A stretch of DNA of 64,000 bases. Origin: a bacterium (lineage in GTDB: Bacteria; Verrucomicrobiota; Verrucomicrobiia; Limisphaerales; J093). The stretch covers positions 41,677 to 105,676 of the forward strand of contig JAJXZJ010000077.1 in NCBI GenBank assembly GCA_021780105.1, read 5' to 3'. Below are positions 1 to 9,600 of this stretch, one piece after another (the first letter of the stretch is position 1; every line of letters begins with the position of its first letter). Both the position numbers and the translations under genes were made by a program. The notes beneath the pieces are model-generated. The model had not been told where the DNA came from. It worked only from the letters and a program-made list of their open reading frames with translations, and did not search any database.

Positions 1-79
1 GCTCGCACACGGTGGTCTTCCCGGCGCCCGAAGGGGCGGAGATCAGCAACAATACCGGCACGGGTCTGGCGTCGCTCAT
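1..79 (-). CDS. gmk: Guanylate kinase, N-terminal part (cut by window edge)
   Basis: The minus strand reads MSDARPVPVLLLISAPSGAG, and the next residues are KTTVCE. This is the start of guanylate kinase (GMP + ATP to GDP + ADP), with its P-loop SAPSGAGKTT intact. Only about 26 residues lie inside the window. The ATG overlaps the yicC stop codon in an ATGA arrangement, so the two genes are translationally coupled; yicC-gmk is a widespread bacterial gene pair. Confidence 0.85.
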   Translation of the reverse strand, partial: MSDARPVPVLLLISAPSGAGKTTVCE

Positions 80-957
80 TCGACGTTTTGCACCTGTTCG
101 CGGAATTTCTCCAGTTCCGCCTTGAGCTGGACCACCGCCCGCGCGATCACGCCGTCGTTGGCCTTGGAGCCGACCGTGTTCACCTCGCGGTTCATTTCCT
201 GCGCCAGAAAGTCGAGCGTGCGGCCGACCGGCTCGGCTGACTTGAGACAGTCGTCAAACTGTTGGAAATGACTCTGCAACCGGGTCAGTTCCTCGGAAAT
301 GTCCGATCGGTCGGCAAAGAACGCCACCTCCTTGAGCAACCGTTCGTCATCGGCCACCAGTCCCGCCAGCCCGGCATTCCGCAACCGTTCCTGCAATTGC
401 TGTTGATAACGTCTCGCCACCTCCGGAGCGTGCCGTTGCACCTGGCCGGCCAGCCGGCGCATCGCGGCGATCCGCGCCTTCAAATCCTTCCCCAAATGCG
501 CGCCCTCGCGCTGGCGCATCTTCACCAGGCCGGTCAGCGCCTGGTCCAACGCCGCGGAGACAGCGGGCCAGAACACCTGCGCTTCCGTCGGGGCTTCCTC
601 CGTTTCAATGATCCCCGGCAGCCGCAGCAGCGTGTCCAGGCCGAGCGTCGTTTCGAGTTTCAATTCCTTCGCCAGCCGCGTGGCTTCACGCACATAGGCC
701 CGTGCCAGCGGGGTGTTCAGCCGGACCCGCAGCGCGTGTTCCGGGGCCGCCGCGTGCCAGGCCACCCGCACCGTCAGCCGCCCGCGCGCCACCCGCCGGT
801 TGACTTCATCCCGCACCGGGGCCTCCAGCGGTTCCAGCTCCCGTGGCAGGACCACGACAATCTCGCTCTGCTTGCGGTTCACGGAGCCGACCTCAACGGT
901 CACTTTGTAACCGTCTTGCGCGCGTTCACCCCGTCCATAACCTGTCATGGATCTCAT
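76..957 (-). CDS. yicC: YicC-family endoribonuclease
   Basis: This 293-residue protein has the normal YicC length. It begins with the family hallmark MRSMTGYGRG and ends with the DUF1732-type tail (EMNREVNTVGSKAND, then a Glu-rich helix). YicC proteins are RNases implicated in sRNA/mRNA turnover in E. coli; that role is known for the family and not tested here. The gene lies immediately upstream of gmk with a 4-base overlap and is divergent from the PAS gene at 1088. Confidence 0.93.
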   Translation of the reverse strand: MRSMTGYGRGERAQDGYKVTVEVGSVNRKQSEIVVVLPRELEPLEAPVRDEVNRRVARGRLTVRVAWHAAAPEHALRVRLNTPLARAYVREATRLAKELKLETTLGLDTLLRLPGIIETEEAPTEAQVFWPAVSAALDQALTGLVKMRQREGAHLGKDLKARIAAMRRLAGQVQRHAPEVARRYQQQLQERLRNAGLAGLVADDERLLKEVAFFADRSDISEELTRLQSHFQQFDDCLKSAEPVGRTLDFLAQEMNREVNTVGSKANDGVIARAVVQLKAELEKFREQVQNVE

Positions 958-1087
958 TGCGCGGGACTATGGGAAAAGCCGCGCGGGCAGGCGAACAAAT
1001 TCTTGCTCCGCCGGCGCGGCACGATAGACTGGACGCATCTTCGGCGGTGCAGGCCTCGCGGATAGTTCACCGCTGACGAATTGAGAC

Positions 1088-1681
1088 ATGGCGACTTCAG
1101 GGCAACATTGGGAACCTCGTATTGTTCGCGGTGGGAATACCTTCCCGCCGTCCCTCCTCACCCGGCGTCCGTCCCTCTCCGCCAGTCTGATCCGGACTCG
1201 CGCCAGCCTCGCGACCACGCCCTGGCTGACGCAGGCGCTCAACTCCGTGCCGGACCTGGTGATGATCCTCAACCGCGATCGCCAGGTCGTTTATGCCAAC
1301 CACGCGGCGGGAGCCTTTACCTCGACCGCTGACTGGAAAGGCGCAACCTGCCTGGGCCCGGGCGACCTGTTCGATTGCTGCCATGCGCAGTCCGCCCCCG
1401 GCGGCTGTGGCACGAGCGAAGCCTGCCATCTCTGTGGGGCGTTCCGCAGCGTGCTGGAGGCGCTGGAGGGCCGCCGCGCCAGCCACGAATGCCGCATCCT
1501 GCGCCTGCGGCCGGGCGCCGAGGCTCCGTTGAACCTGCGCGTCTGGGCCGCGCCCTTTGACTGGCACGGGGAAAGGCTCATTCTGCTCTTTGCCGGCGAC
1601 ACTGACAGCGTCAGCCGCCGCCACACGCTGGAACGCATCTTCTTCCGCGACCTGCAACGCGAGGAGCCGCGCGGCCACTAA
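1088..1681 (+). CDS. PAS sensor fragment with a Cys-rich insert, kinase part missing
   Basis: This is a 197-residue ORF. Residues about 50-165 look like a PAS domain (ALNSVPDLVMILN, then VVYANHAA). Inside it is a cysteine cluster (DCC, then GGCGTSEACHLCGA), a pattern seen in some sensor histidine kinases that could bind a metal or Fe-S centre. The protein ends just after LERIFFRDL, where full-length relatives run into the His-kinase dimerisation helix, so the HisKA and ATPase domains are absent. It may be the remnant of a kinase or a stand-alone sensor. The first 45 residues are low in recognisable content, so the start is uncertain. No frameshifted kinase continuation is visible in the 180 bases before serS. 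Confidence 0.6.
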   Translation: MATSGQHWEPRIVRGGNTFPPSLLTRRPSLSASLIRTRASLATTPWLTQALNSVPDLVMILNRDRQVVYANHAAGAFTSTADWKGATCLGPGDLFDCCHAQSAPGGCGTSEACHLCGAFRSVLEALEGRRASHECRILRLRPGAEAPLNLRVWAAPFDWHGERLILLFAGDTDSVSRRHTLERIFFRDLQREEPRGH

Positions 1682-1751
1682 AAAGCACGATCGGAAACCG
1701 TGCCGGCTTACGATGTGCCTGGTTGATCGGAACGTGCCGTTCGCGGCCCGG

Positions 1752-1780
1752 TTCCAAGCCGGCTGGAAGCCGGCGCTCCG
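1752..1780. repeat. GC-rich GCCGGC-type intergenic repeat
   Basis: The stretch CAAGCCGGCTGGAAGCCGGC contains two GCCGGC palindromes around TGGAA and can fold on itself. A relaxed version (GTCGGCTGGACGCCGGC) occurs at 37930-37950, also between genes. Two intergenic copies suggest a dispersed repeat family, but the match is short. Confidence 0.35.
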
Positions 1781-1828
1781 ACGTAGTGTCAAGTTGCACC
1801 CGTTTCACCGGCGCCGCGGCGTTACCTC

Positions 1829-1856
1829 TTGCCCGGTAAAGGGTCGTCCCTATAAT
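1829..1856 (+). promoter_or_regulatory. Candidate sigma-70-type promoter for serS
   Basis: TTGCCC at 1829-1834 and a perfect TATAAT at 1851-1856 are separated by 16 bases. The expected start of transcription, about 7 bases after the -10 box, falls on or next to the serS GTG at 1863, so the transcript would be leaderless or nearly so. Confidence 0.5.
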
Positions 1857-1862
1857 GCGCCG

Positions 1863-3167
1863 GTGCTCGACATCAAATTGATTCGTGAGCAGCCCGATAC
1901 CGTCCGCCAGCGCCTCGCCAGTCGCCGCGCCGGCGACGAGGCCAAAGTGGACGAGCTGCTGACCCTGGACGAGCAGCGACGCAAGCTGCTCGGCGAAGTT
2001 GAAATCCTGAAATCCCAGCGCAACCGTGTATCCAAGGAAATTGGCGCGTTGATGGGCCAGAAGAAGCTGGCCGAGGCCGAGGCCAAAAAGGCGGAGACCC
2101 GGCAGATCGGCGACCGGATCGCCGATCTGGACAAGGCGGTGGCCACTGCCGAGCAGGCGCGCGACCAAATCCTCATCCGGCTGCCCAACCTCCCCCACCC
2201 CACCGTTCCGCCGGGTGCCAGCTCCGCGGATAACCCGGTCGTGCGCACCTGGGGCAGCCAGCCGGCGTTCGGCTTCAAACCGAAGTCGCACGTCGAATTG
2301 TGCGAGCATCTGCGGCTCGTGGATTTCGCGCGCGGAGCGAAGCTTTCCGGGAGCGGCTTCCTGCTTTACACCGGCTGGGGCGCGCGGCTGGAACGCGCGT
2401 TGATTCAACTGCTGCTCGACGTGCATGTCCGCGAACATGGCTACACCGAGGTTTCGCCGCCGTTCATCATCGGCCGCGACTGCATGTTCGGTGTGGGCCA
2501 GTTCCCGAAGTTTGAGGACCAGGCCTACGCCGTGCAGGAAGGCCAGGACGGCAGCACGCTGGGCAAGCTCTACCTGCTGCCCACCGCCGAGGCGCCGGTG
2601 GCAAACATCCATCGCGAGGAAATCCTGAAGGAAAGCCAGCTTCCCATCAACTATGTCGCTTACAGTCCGTGCTTCCGCGCGGAGGCGGGCGCGGCGGGCG
2701 TCGGCACCCGCGGCATGATCCGCGTCCACCAGTTCGACAAGGTGGAGTTGATCAAGATCGCCACGCCGGAAACCGGCTACGCGGAACACGAGCAGATGCT
2801 CGCCCACGCCGAGAAGGTGCTTCAGCTCCTCGGCCTGCATTACCGCGTGGTGCTTCTCTGCACCGGCGACATGGGCTTCGCCAGCGCCAAGACCTACGAC
2901 ATCGAGGTCTGGGCGCCGGGCCAGGGGCAGTATCTCGAAGTGTCGAGCGTCTCGAACTGCGAGGATTTTCAGGCACGCCGCATGAACCTGCGCTACAAAA
3001 CCGAAACCGGCGAGAACCGCTTCCCGCACCTGCTCAACGGCAGCGGCACGGCCCTCGCCCGGCTGTTCGTCGCGCTGGTGGAAACCCACCAGCAGGCCGA
3101 TGGCAGCGTCAGCCTGCCGGAACGACTCCAGCCCTACCTCCATGCCGACCGCATCCTGCCCGGCTGA
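1863..3167 (+). CDS. serS: Seryl-tRNA synthetase
   Basis: The protein has 434 residues, which is normal for SerRS. It starts at a GTG that gives (M)LDIKLIREQPDTVRQRL, the usual SerRS N-terminus. An N-terminal coiled-coil arm follows (about residues 30-100). The class II motifs come next: motif 2 around YSPCFRAEAGAAGVGTRGM and motif 3 LNGSGTALARLFVALVE. It charges tRNA-Ser with serine, and one tRNA-Ser gene is present at 47718. The open frame extends upstream but has no SerRS similarity there. No Shine-Dalgarno sequence precedes the GTG, and a TATAAT lies only 6 bases upstream of it. Confidence 0.95.
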   Translation: MLDIKLIREQPDTVRQRLASRRAGDEAKVDELLTLDEQRRKLLGEVEILKSQRNRVSKEIGALMGQKKLAEAEAKKAETRQIGDRIADLDKAVATAEQARDQILIRLPNLPHPTVPPGASSADNPVVRTWGSQPAFGFKPKSHVELCEHLRLVDFARGAKLSGSGFLLYTGWGARLERALIQLLLDVHVREHGYTEVSPPFIIGRDCMFGVGQFPKFEDQAYAVQEGQDGSTLGKLYLLPTAEAPVANIHREEILKESQLPINYVAYSPCFRAEAGAAGVGTRGMIRVHQFDKVELIKIATPETGYAEHEQMLAHAEKVLQLLGLHYRVVLLCTGDMGFASAKTYDIEVWAPGQGQYLEVSSVSNCEDFQARRMNLRYKTETGENRFPHLLNGSGTALARLFVALVETHQQADGSVSLPERLQPYLHADRILPG

Positions 3168-3185
3168 AGCAGTGGCCGCGTTGCC

Positions 3186-4646
3186 ATGAATATCCTGCTC
3201 GCCAGCGCGGAGGTTCATCCGTATTCCAAGACCGGCGGTCTGGCCGACATGGTTGCCGCGTTGGGCAAGTTTCTCGCCAAGGCCGGCCATCGCGTCGGAC
3301 TGGTGACGCCACTCTACCGGGGGATTCAAGGACGGTTTCCGGACCTGCGGCCGTTCGACCTGCCGCTGACGGTTCCACTTGGGGGAAAGATGGTGCCGGC
3401 GCAACTGTGGACGCTGACGCCCGTCGCGGGACTGACCCTCTACTTTGTGGATCGGCCCGAATTCTTTGACCGCGCCGGCCTCTACACCGAGAACAAGGTG
3501 GAATACCCGGACAACGCCGCGCGCTTTGTCTTCTTCTCCCAGTGCGTCGCCCACCTGGCCCGGCAACTTGACTGGCGGCCGGAACTGATCCACGTCCACG
3601 ACTGGCACGTCGGCCTGGTGCCGCTGCTGGTCCGCCATCAAGGCTGGCACGACGCGTGGGCGCGCCCGCCGCGCACCGTCCTGACGATTCACAATCTGGC
3701 TTATCAGGGCATCTATCCCGCCGAAACCTACTCGCTCACGAACTTGCCGTGGTATTACTTCCATCCGGACGGCGCGGAGTTTCACAACCGGTTCAACCTG
3801 CTCAAAACCGGCATCGCGTTCGCGGATGCGCTGACCACCGTCAGCCCGCGTTACGCCAGCGAAATCACCACGCCGGAATTCGGCTGCGGTCTGGACGGCC
3901 TGCTGCGCTCGCGCCGGAATGTGCTGACCGGCATCCTCAACGGTGTGGACTACGAGGAGTGGCGGACCACGGACAATCCGCATTTGCCGCACCCATATTC
4001 GGCGGAGGACATCGCCGGCAAGGCGGCCGACAAGGCGGCGTTGCAGAAGGAGATGAACCTGCCCGTGCGGGCGGACACGCCATTGTTCGGCACCATCACG
4101 CGGCTCGAAGAGCAAAAAGGCGTGGACCTGCTGCTGGGCGCGTTGGAGGAAATACTGACCAACGACTTTCAATACGTTCTGCTCGGCAGCGGCCAACAGG
4201 CGTTCGAGGACGCGTTCCGTGACCTCGCGGCGCGGCATCCCACGAAAGTGGCGGTGCGCATCGGTTACGACGGCGGGCTGGCTCACCGCATTGAGGCCGG
4301 GAGCGATTTTTACCTCATGCCGTCGCGGTTCGAGCCGAGCGGCCTGAACCAGATGTACAGCCTTCGCTACGGTGCCGTGCCGGTCGTCCGCGCCACTGGC
4401 GGCCTCGACGACGCCGTCGTGGACGTGCGGGAAAACGCCCCGGCCGCCAATGGCATCAAGTTCTCCGAAACCAGCACGAAGGCCCTCGTCAAAGGCATCC
4501 GCAAAGCGCTGACGCTCTACCACTCGCCGGAATGGCTGCGACACTTCCGCGCCAACGGCATGAAAACCGACTATTCCTGGAAGCGCGCCGTGGCGGAATA
4601 CGAGGCCCTTTACGCGAGGTTGCTGGGCGTGCCGGCAGACGCTTGA
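3186..4646 (+). CDS. glgA: Glycogen (starch) synthase
   Basis: The protein has 486 residues and begins MNILLASAEVHPYSKTGGLA. It shows the ADP-glucose-binding KTGGLAD motif near the N-terminus and the GT5 C-terminal signature SRFEPSGLNQMYSLRYG, with the conserved Glu residues. It elongates alpha-1,4-glucan from ADP-glucose. It starts 18 bases after serS in the same direction, so it is probably co-transcribed. The debranching enzyme at 6623-11023 is the other glycogen gene nearby. Confidence 0.95.
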   Translation: MNILLASAEVHPYSKTGGLADMVAALGKFLAKAGHRVGLVTPLYRGIQGRFPDLRPFDLPLTVPLGGKMVPAQLWTLTPVAGLTLYFVDRPEFFDRAGLYTENKVEYPDNAARFVFFSQCVAHLARQLDWRPELIHVHDWHVGLVPLLVRHQGWHDAWARPPRTVLTIHNLAYQGIYPAETYSLTNLPWYYFHPDGAEFHNRFNLLKTGIAFADALTTVSPRYASEITTPEFGCGLDGLLRSRRNVLTGILNGVDYEEWRTTDNPHLPHPYSAEDIAGKAADKAALQKEMNLPVRADTPLFGTITRLEEQKGVDLLLGALEEILTNDFQYVLLGSGQQAFEDAFRDLAARHPTKVAVRIGYDGGLAHRIEAGSDFYLMPSRFEPSGLNQMYSLRYGAVPVVRATGGLDDAVVDVRENAPAANGIKFSETSTKALVKGIRKALTLYHSPEWLRHFRANGMKTDYSWKRAVAEYEALYARLLGVPADA

Positions 4647-4701
4647 TCAGCGGTTATGGTGCCCGGCGCGCCGTGACGTGACATCAAACGAACCTCCCGC
4701 C

Positions 4702-5436
4702 TCATGGCCAGAGCGCGCGAACCAGTTCCGGCAGCATTGTCCCCGCCGGACCGGTCAGCGCAACATCGGCACGCGCCGTCAGCGGCGTCGGCTCCGGGTT
4801 GATTTCCACCAACATGGCGCCGGCGTGTTGGGCCAGTTCAGGCAGCAACGCCGCGGGCCGCACCACGGCCGACGTGCCGATGACCAGGCACACGTCGCAG
4901 TCCTGCGCCGCGTCGGCCGCGGCTTCCCACGCCGCCGGCGGGAGCATTTCCCCGAACCAGACCACGTCCGGCCGCAACGGCTCGCCACACTGCGGACAAC
5001 GCGGCGGCACTTCGTCGGTGGCGGGCCACGAATCCACGAAATGCCCCGCCCCGGAACACCGCGTCCGGGTGATGTTGCCGTGCAGTTCAATCACCCGGCG
5101 GCTGCCGGCGCGCTGATGCAGGCCGTCAATGTTCTGCGTCGCCAGCGTGAATTGCGGCACACGTTGTTCCATTGCCGCCAGGGCGCGGTGACCGCCGTTC
5201 GGTTCGGCCCGTTCCACCAGTTGACGGCGTGACGCATACCATTCCCAGATCAGCCGCGGCTGGCGGTGAAAAGCCTCCGGCGTCGCCAGTTCCTGGGGCA
5301 GAAACCTGGCCCACAAGCCCGTTTGCGGATCGCGGTAGGTGGCCAGACCGCTCTCGGCGGAAATCCCCGCCCCGGTCAGCGCCATGACATGACGCGCCCC
5401 GGTCAGCCGTTCAACCAGAGGCCGCGGGAGCTTCAT
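4702..5436 (-). CDS. Sir2-family NAD-dependent protein deacylase
   Basis: This 244-residue sirtuin has the NAD-binding GAGISAESGLATYRD motif, TQNIDGLHQRAGS, and the catalytic His in ELHGN. It removes acyl groups from lysines using NAD+. The zinc site is unusual: the second pair is normal (CPQC), but the first reads CSGAGH, so one Cys of the usual CxxC is missing. The zinc may use a different ligand or be absent. It overlaps the HEAT-repeat gene by 4 bases, which implies coupled translation. It is convergent with glgA. Confidence 0.9.
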   Translation of the reverse strand: MKLPRPLVERLTGARHVMALTGAGISAESGLATYRDPQTGLWARFLPQELATPEAFHRQPRLIWEWYASRRQLVERAEPNGGHRALAAMEQRVPQFTLATQNIDGLHQRAGSRRVIELHGNITRTRCSGAGHFVDSWPATDEVPPRCPQCGEPLRPDVVWFGEMLPPAAWEAAADAAQDCDVCLVIGTSAVVRPAALLPELAQHAGAMLVEINPEPTPLTARADVALTGPAGTMLPELVRALWP

Positions 5437-6542
5437 GGCGGCGCAGCGTTGGTGGCCGTCACAGCCGCACTCACGGCGTAAATCGCCCGCGCCTGCTCGC
5501 GGACGGTGTCCCCTTCGTTCAGCAGGAGTTTGTCCAGGTCATCGGCGCTGTAGTTGGCGCGCAACCAGGCCGCGGCCGCGTTCTGCACTTCCGCGTCCTC
5601 GTCCAGCAACGCGCGCGCCATCACCGGGGCGCTCCGGCGTTTGTAGGCCGGAAGTTGCTCCACGACCGAAATGGCCTCCCGCCGCGCGGTCACGGACAGA
5701 CCGGGAAACGCGCTCAATATCGCGAGAAACGCCGAGAAATGGTCGCCTGCGACGGCCGCCAGACCTTGCCCGGCGCGGACGCGCGTGGCCGGCTGGTCCG
5801 ACGCCAGCAGATCGAGCAGCGGCGTCACGGCATCCGCCCCCACGTTCTGCATCGTTCGGGCGGCCAGCATGAACACGTCGTTGTTCTCCGTGCTGTTGAG
5901 AATGTGCTGCAACACCGGGGCCGCGGCCGCGGGGTCCGGCTTGAGCCGCCCAAGGGCCGGTAAAATGCTCCTTTTGGCGGGATTGGCCGCCGATGGCAGG
6001 GCGCTCAGCAGCACCGGCACCGCCGGGCTGCCAATGGCCGCCAGGGCATCCGCCGCCGCCACGCTGACCATCATTTGCGGGTCGGCCAACGCGCGTCCAA
6101 GCGCCCCCGCCACCGGGACAGCTTGCGGTCCCAACACACCCAACGCGCGGGCTGCGTCCCGGCGATCCAAGGCCGCCTGCTGTGGCTTGACCCGCGCATA
6201 GAAAAACCGATAGAGCCGCCGCGGCAATTTGTTCTCCGCGCGGAGAACCGTCGGGCCAAGCCACGGATCGCGACGATCGAGAAAACCCACCAGGGCGGGC
6301 AGACCGTTGGTGCCGATGGCGCGGACGGCTTGCTCCGCCGCCGCGTGCCGGACCGGATCAGCCAGGTTCAAGTCCGCGGCCCAGGCCATCAGCGGCCGGC
6401 CCTGGTATTGCGGCTGCCGGTCGCGGGGAAGAAACATCAGGGCGCCGAGCAGGAAGAACACCACGGCCGTCACCGCCAGCCACCAAACCCATCGCCGCCC
6501 CGGCCGCAGCGCCGGCTTCACCTTTGCCTTCTCGTCGTCCAT
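5433..6542 (-). CDS. Membrane-anchored HEAT-repeat protein
   Basis: This 369-residue protein has a single N-terminal membrane helix (about residues 18-40, WVWWLAVTAVVFFLLGALMF). A long region of repeated helical pairs follows, of the HEAT / PBS-lyase type (for example AVPVAGALGRALADPQMMVS and AAADALAAIGSPAVPVLLSA). HEAT arrays usually hold partner proteins. No enzymatic motif is visible. The gene is upstream of, and overlaps by 4 bases, the sirtuin gene. The pairing could be functional or simply transcriptional. Confidence 0.75.
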   Translation of the reverse strand: MDDEKAKVKPALRPGRRWVWWLAVTAVVFFLLGALMFLPRDRQPQYQGRPLMAWAADLNLADPVRHAAAEQAVRAIGTNGLPALVGFLDRRDPWLGPTVLRAENKLPRRLYRFFYARVKPQQAALDRRDAARALGVLGPQAVPVAGALGRALADPQMMVSVAAADALAAIGSPAVPVLLSALPSAANPAKRSILPALGRLKPDPAAAAPVLQHILNSTENNDVFMLAARTMQNVGADAVTPLLDLLASDQPATRVRAGQGLAAVAGDHFSAFLAILSAFPGLSVTARREAISVVEQLPAYKRRSAPVMARALLDEDAEVQNAAAAWLRANYSADDLDKLLLNEGDTVREQARAIYAVSAAVTATNAAPP

Positions 6543-6554
6543 GTGCCCACGCCA

Positions 6555-6594
6555 ATCCCACCAGTTCGACTGGACTCAGTCGAACCATTGGGAT
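6555..6594. repeat. Imperfect 17-bp inverted repeat between genes
   Basis: GTTCGACT and AGTCGAAC form a perfect 8-bp stem around GGACTC. ATCCCA and TGGGAT extend it to 17 bp with three mismatches. It lies 28 bases after the debranching-enzyme stop codon and could stabilise or terminate that transcript. No T-run follows on either strand. Confidence 0.5.
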
Positions 6595-6622
6595 GACAGG
6601 ATTGACCGCCGGAGTGGACACG

Positions 6623-9600
6623 TCAACGCAAGAAGGATCGTTGCTCCGGAACACAGGCGAGCAAACGCCAGGCGCGCAACGTTTCGGTGACGCTCCAGGC
6701 CTGCGCGTCGCAGCCACGCTGGGTGTGCGGCGCGTCGCCGTCCACGATTTCCGGCAGTTGCCCGACGCAACCTTCCGCCAGCAGACGATCCGCGCTGCCG
6801 AGGTAGGCGCGGGCCGCGGCCACCGCCACCGGTGAGAAATCCCACGCGCGAGCCAGCGCTTCGCAAAACGTCGGCAGGGTCCAGACCCACGCCGTGCCGT
6901 TGTGGTAGGCGGGCTTGCGCCGCGTGTCCTCGTCGCCTTCGTAACGGCCCCAATACGGACGGGCCGGATCGTTGAGCAGCCGGCCGTCGGCACCGTGAAT
7001 CGGCAACGGCACGGCGACCGGCAGCGGCGCCAGTGACCGCAGCGCGCCCGGCACGAGGAGGTGCCGCCCCGCGGCGGCAACGCACCGCCGCGCACGTTCG
7101 CCAACGACGAGTCCCAGCGCGACGGCCAACAGTCCGTTGCTCCGCAGCGCGGAGTCCGCCACGGCCTGCCTGGCCGGTTGGCCGGCGTCCGCCAGCAACA
7201 CGTCGGCGAGCCAGCCGCAATCCTCGCGCCAGAAAAGTTGTTCCAGCGAGGCTTGTGCCTGATCGGCCAACGCGCTCCACCGTTCCTTCACCGGCGGCAG
7301 TCCCAAACGATCGAGCTGCCGGAGCAGCCGGATCCAGAGCGCTTGAATCTCCACCGGGTAGCCCGCGCGCGGCGTGCCGGCCGGGTAGTTTGTGTCCATC
7401 CACGTGAAATGGCCTGGACTCCAGACCAGCGCCGACGCCGCGTCCACGTGAATGCCATTCGGCGTGCCCGCCAGCAGACCGGCGGCAATCGAGCGCAACA
7501 CGTCGGCGATGGCCCGCCCTTCCGCGTTCACGGGCGTGGAGCTGATTTCCGGCCCAAATTCCTCGCACGCCAGCCCGAACCACAGCGGCGCGTCCGAGGT
7601 GTCGCGGTTCGACGCGTCGTCGCCGTGGATCGTGTTCGGCAGCGTGCCCCCCCGCTCAAACCGGCCGAACGCGCGCAGAATCTGCCGCACTTCCTCGCGC
7701 AGACCGGCGGCCAGAAGTCCGCGCGCGCAGATCAGCGTGTCGCGGCCCCAGTCGAGGAACCACGGGTAACCGGCGATGACCGTTCGCGCGTCGTCGCGAC
7801 GGACTACGAACGCGCGCGCCGCGGCGGCCAGTCGGGCGTCAAATGCGGCGGCGGCGTCTGCGAACATGACGCCGTCCAACGTGGATGCTCCGGCGGATGC
7901 GCCCTCCGGATCTGCGTTTTCCGGTTCGGCCGGTTCGACGACTGCTGGCTGCCAACCGCTGGTTTCGGCCGTGACCATCAGCGTTACAGTCGCGCCCTTG
8001 ACCAACGGCAGTTCAAACCAGCCGGGGCTGTAGGCGTCGCCACTGCCCGTCTGTCCGCGGCTGGCTTCGACCGGATGCGCGATGTTTTCACACCATTCGG
8101 GTTGCGGGTGATATTCGCCGGCGTCGGCGAACACCCGGAGCTGCCGGTCGGCCGCGGGCGTGAACGCGAATCCGCAACGTTCCTTCACCCCGGCGTCGGA
8201 CTGGCCAATTCCAGCCGGGCCCAACGGCTTCGTGTGCGTGCCGAAATGAAACTCCGCGCCGCCGTTGCGTCTGGTCTCCCCGTGGAAATTACGGTCCTCG
8301 ATGTCCACCCGGACGGTCAGCCGCACGTCGGCGCTGGCCGGCAATTCGTGGCCCGTTGACGGCGCGGCAGCCGGCCGGTGGAACCGCAGTCGCGTGGTGT
8401 TGCCTCCCGGCAACATGTCCGCCGTGAGCTGGATTTCCATTGTGCGACCGTCGCCGGCGTGGACGAGGAACCGCCATTGCGCCGGCGGGCCGGCCGTGAA
8501 AGCGGCCAGGTTGTCCGCGTCGAGCGGCGACAAAAAACCGTCGGCGTTGACCCAGACCCGCGCCCGCTTGGCGAGCACGTGGCGGTCCACCGGCACACGC
8601 GGGTGCAGATTCGCGCCGAGCAGGCAGTCGTATTTCGACCCGATGGCGCCGAGGTCCACGCGCAGCCGCGCCATCCCGCCGATGCCGTTGGTGAGCAGCA
8701 CCACCTGCGAATCGCGCGCCACGGTCTGCGGAGCCGGGGCGGCGGGTGTGGCGGCGAGAAAACGGAGCGTGGCCGTGACGTGTGGATCGGCCGCGGCGAA
8801 ACGTTCCAGCGTCAACTCGGCGTCGGACGCAGTCGAGCGTGGTGGAAACGCGGCGAAATACCGGTCCTGCGCCGAAATTGATTCCGCGCGGCGGGCGCGC
8901 GGTTCACCCTCGGTCTGGAGTGTGGCGCGAAACGGCGTTTCGTCTTCAACCAGCAGCCAGTGGTCCGGCGGCACCGGCGTCGTCCGCCGGCGATCCGGCA
9001 GGCGCCAGACGACGACGCGCGGGAACTGCGCGGCCGCCGCGCGCAACGCCGCGGGCAGATTGGCGGGCGGCGCCGCATCGTCAAGATACGTGGCCGCGCC
9101 GAGAAATTCTGCCGGGGCGCGTTGCACCCACTCGCCGAGTTCGCCCAAGGCGCAGGCGGGAATGTTTTCCACCGACAAATGCCGGCTGAGCGCTTCGAGC
9201 GCGAACGACTCCGCCGCGCGCCGTCGCCGATACGCCTCGCCGGCCGGCCCGTGCGGTTGCGCCGTTTCCGCCAGACAAAACACCGCGCCGGGGGCGAGCA
9301 CGGCGCTGAAGCCGTGCTTCGTCGGCTTCCAAACCGGAGGCGTCTGCCCGAGCAAATCCACCACCGGCGGCGTTTTCCAGCCGGCCGCGGCCAGCGCGGG
9401 CGTTTCCAGCGTCACGGGCTGCGGCCGTTCGGCGTCGGAGTTCACCAGCACGAGCACCGCATCCGCTTTCCCGGCGGAAATCCGCGCCAGCGCGTAAACC
9501 GGCGCCTCCGGAGAACTGAGCCGCACGGTGTCGGCGGCGTCGAAAAAGCACGGGTGGTCGGCGAGCAGACGGTTGAGCCGGGCCAGTTCGGGGACGAGGT

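Noticed and set aside
1611..4544. 977-residue open frame on the minus strand
   Set aside because: It is antisense to serS and glgA, both unmistakable; it is low-complexity Arg/Gly/Val-rich and results from the high-GC codon bias.
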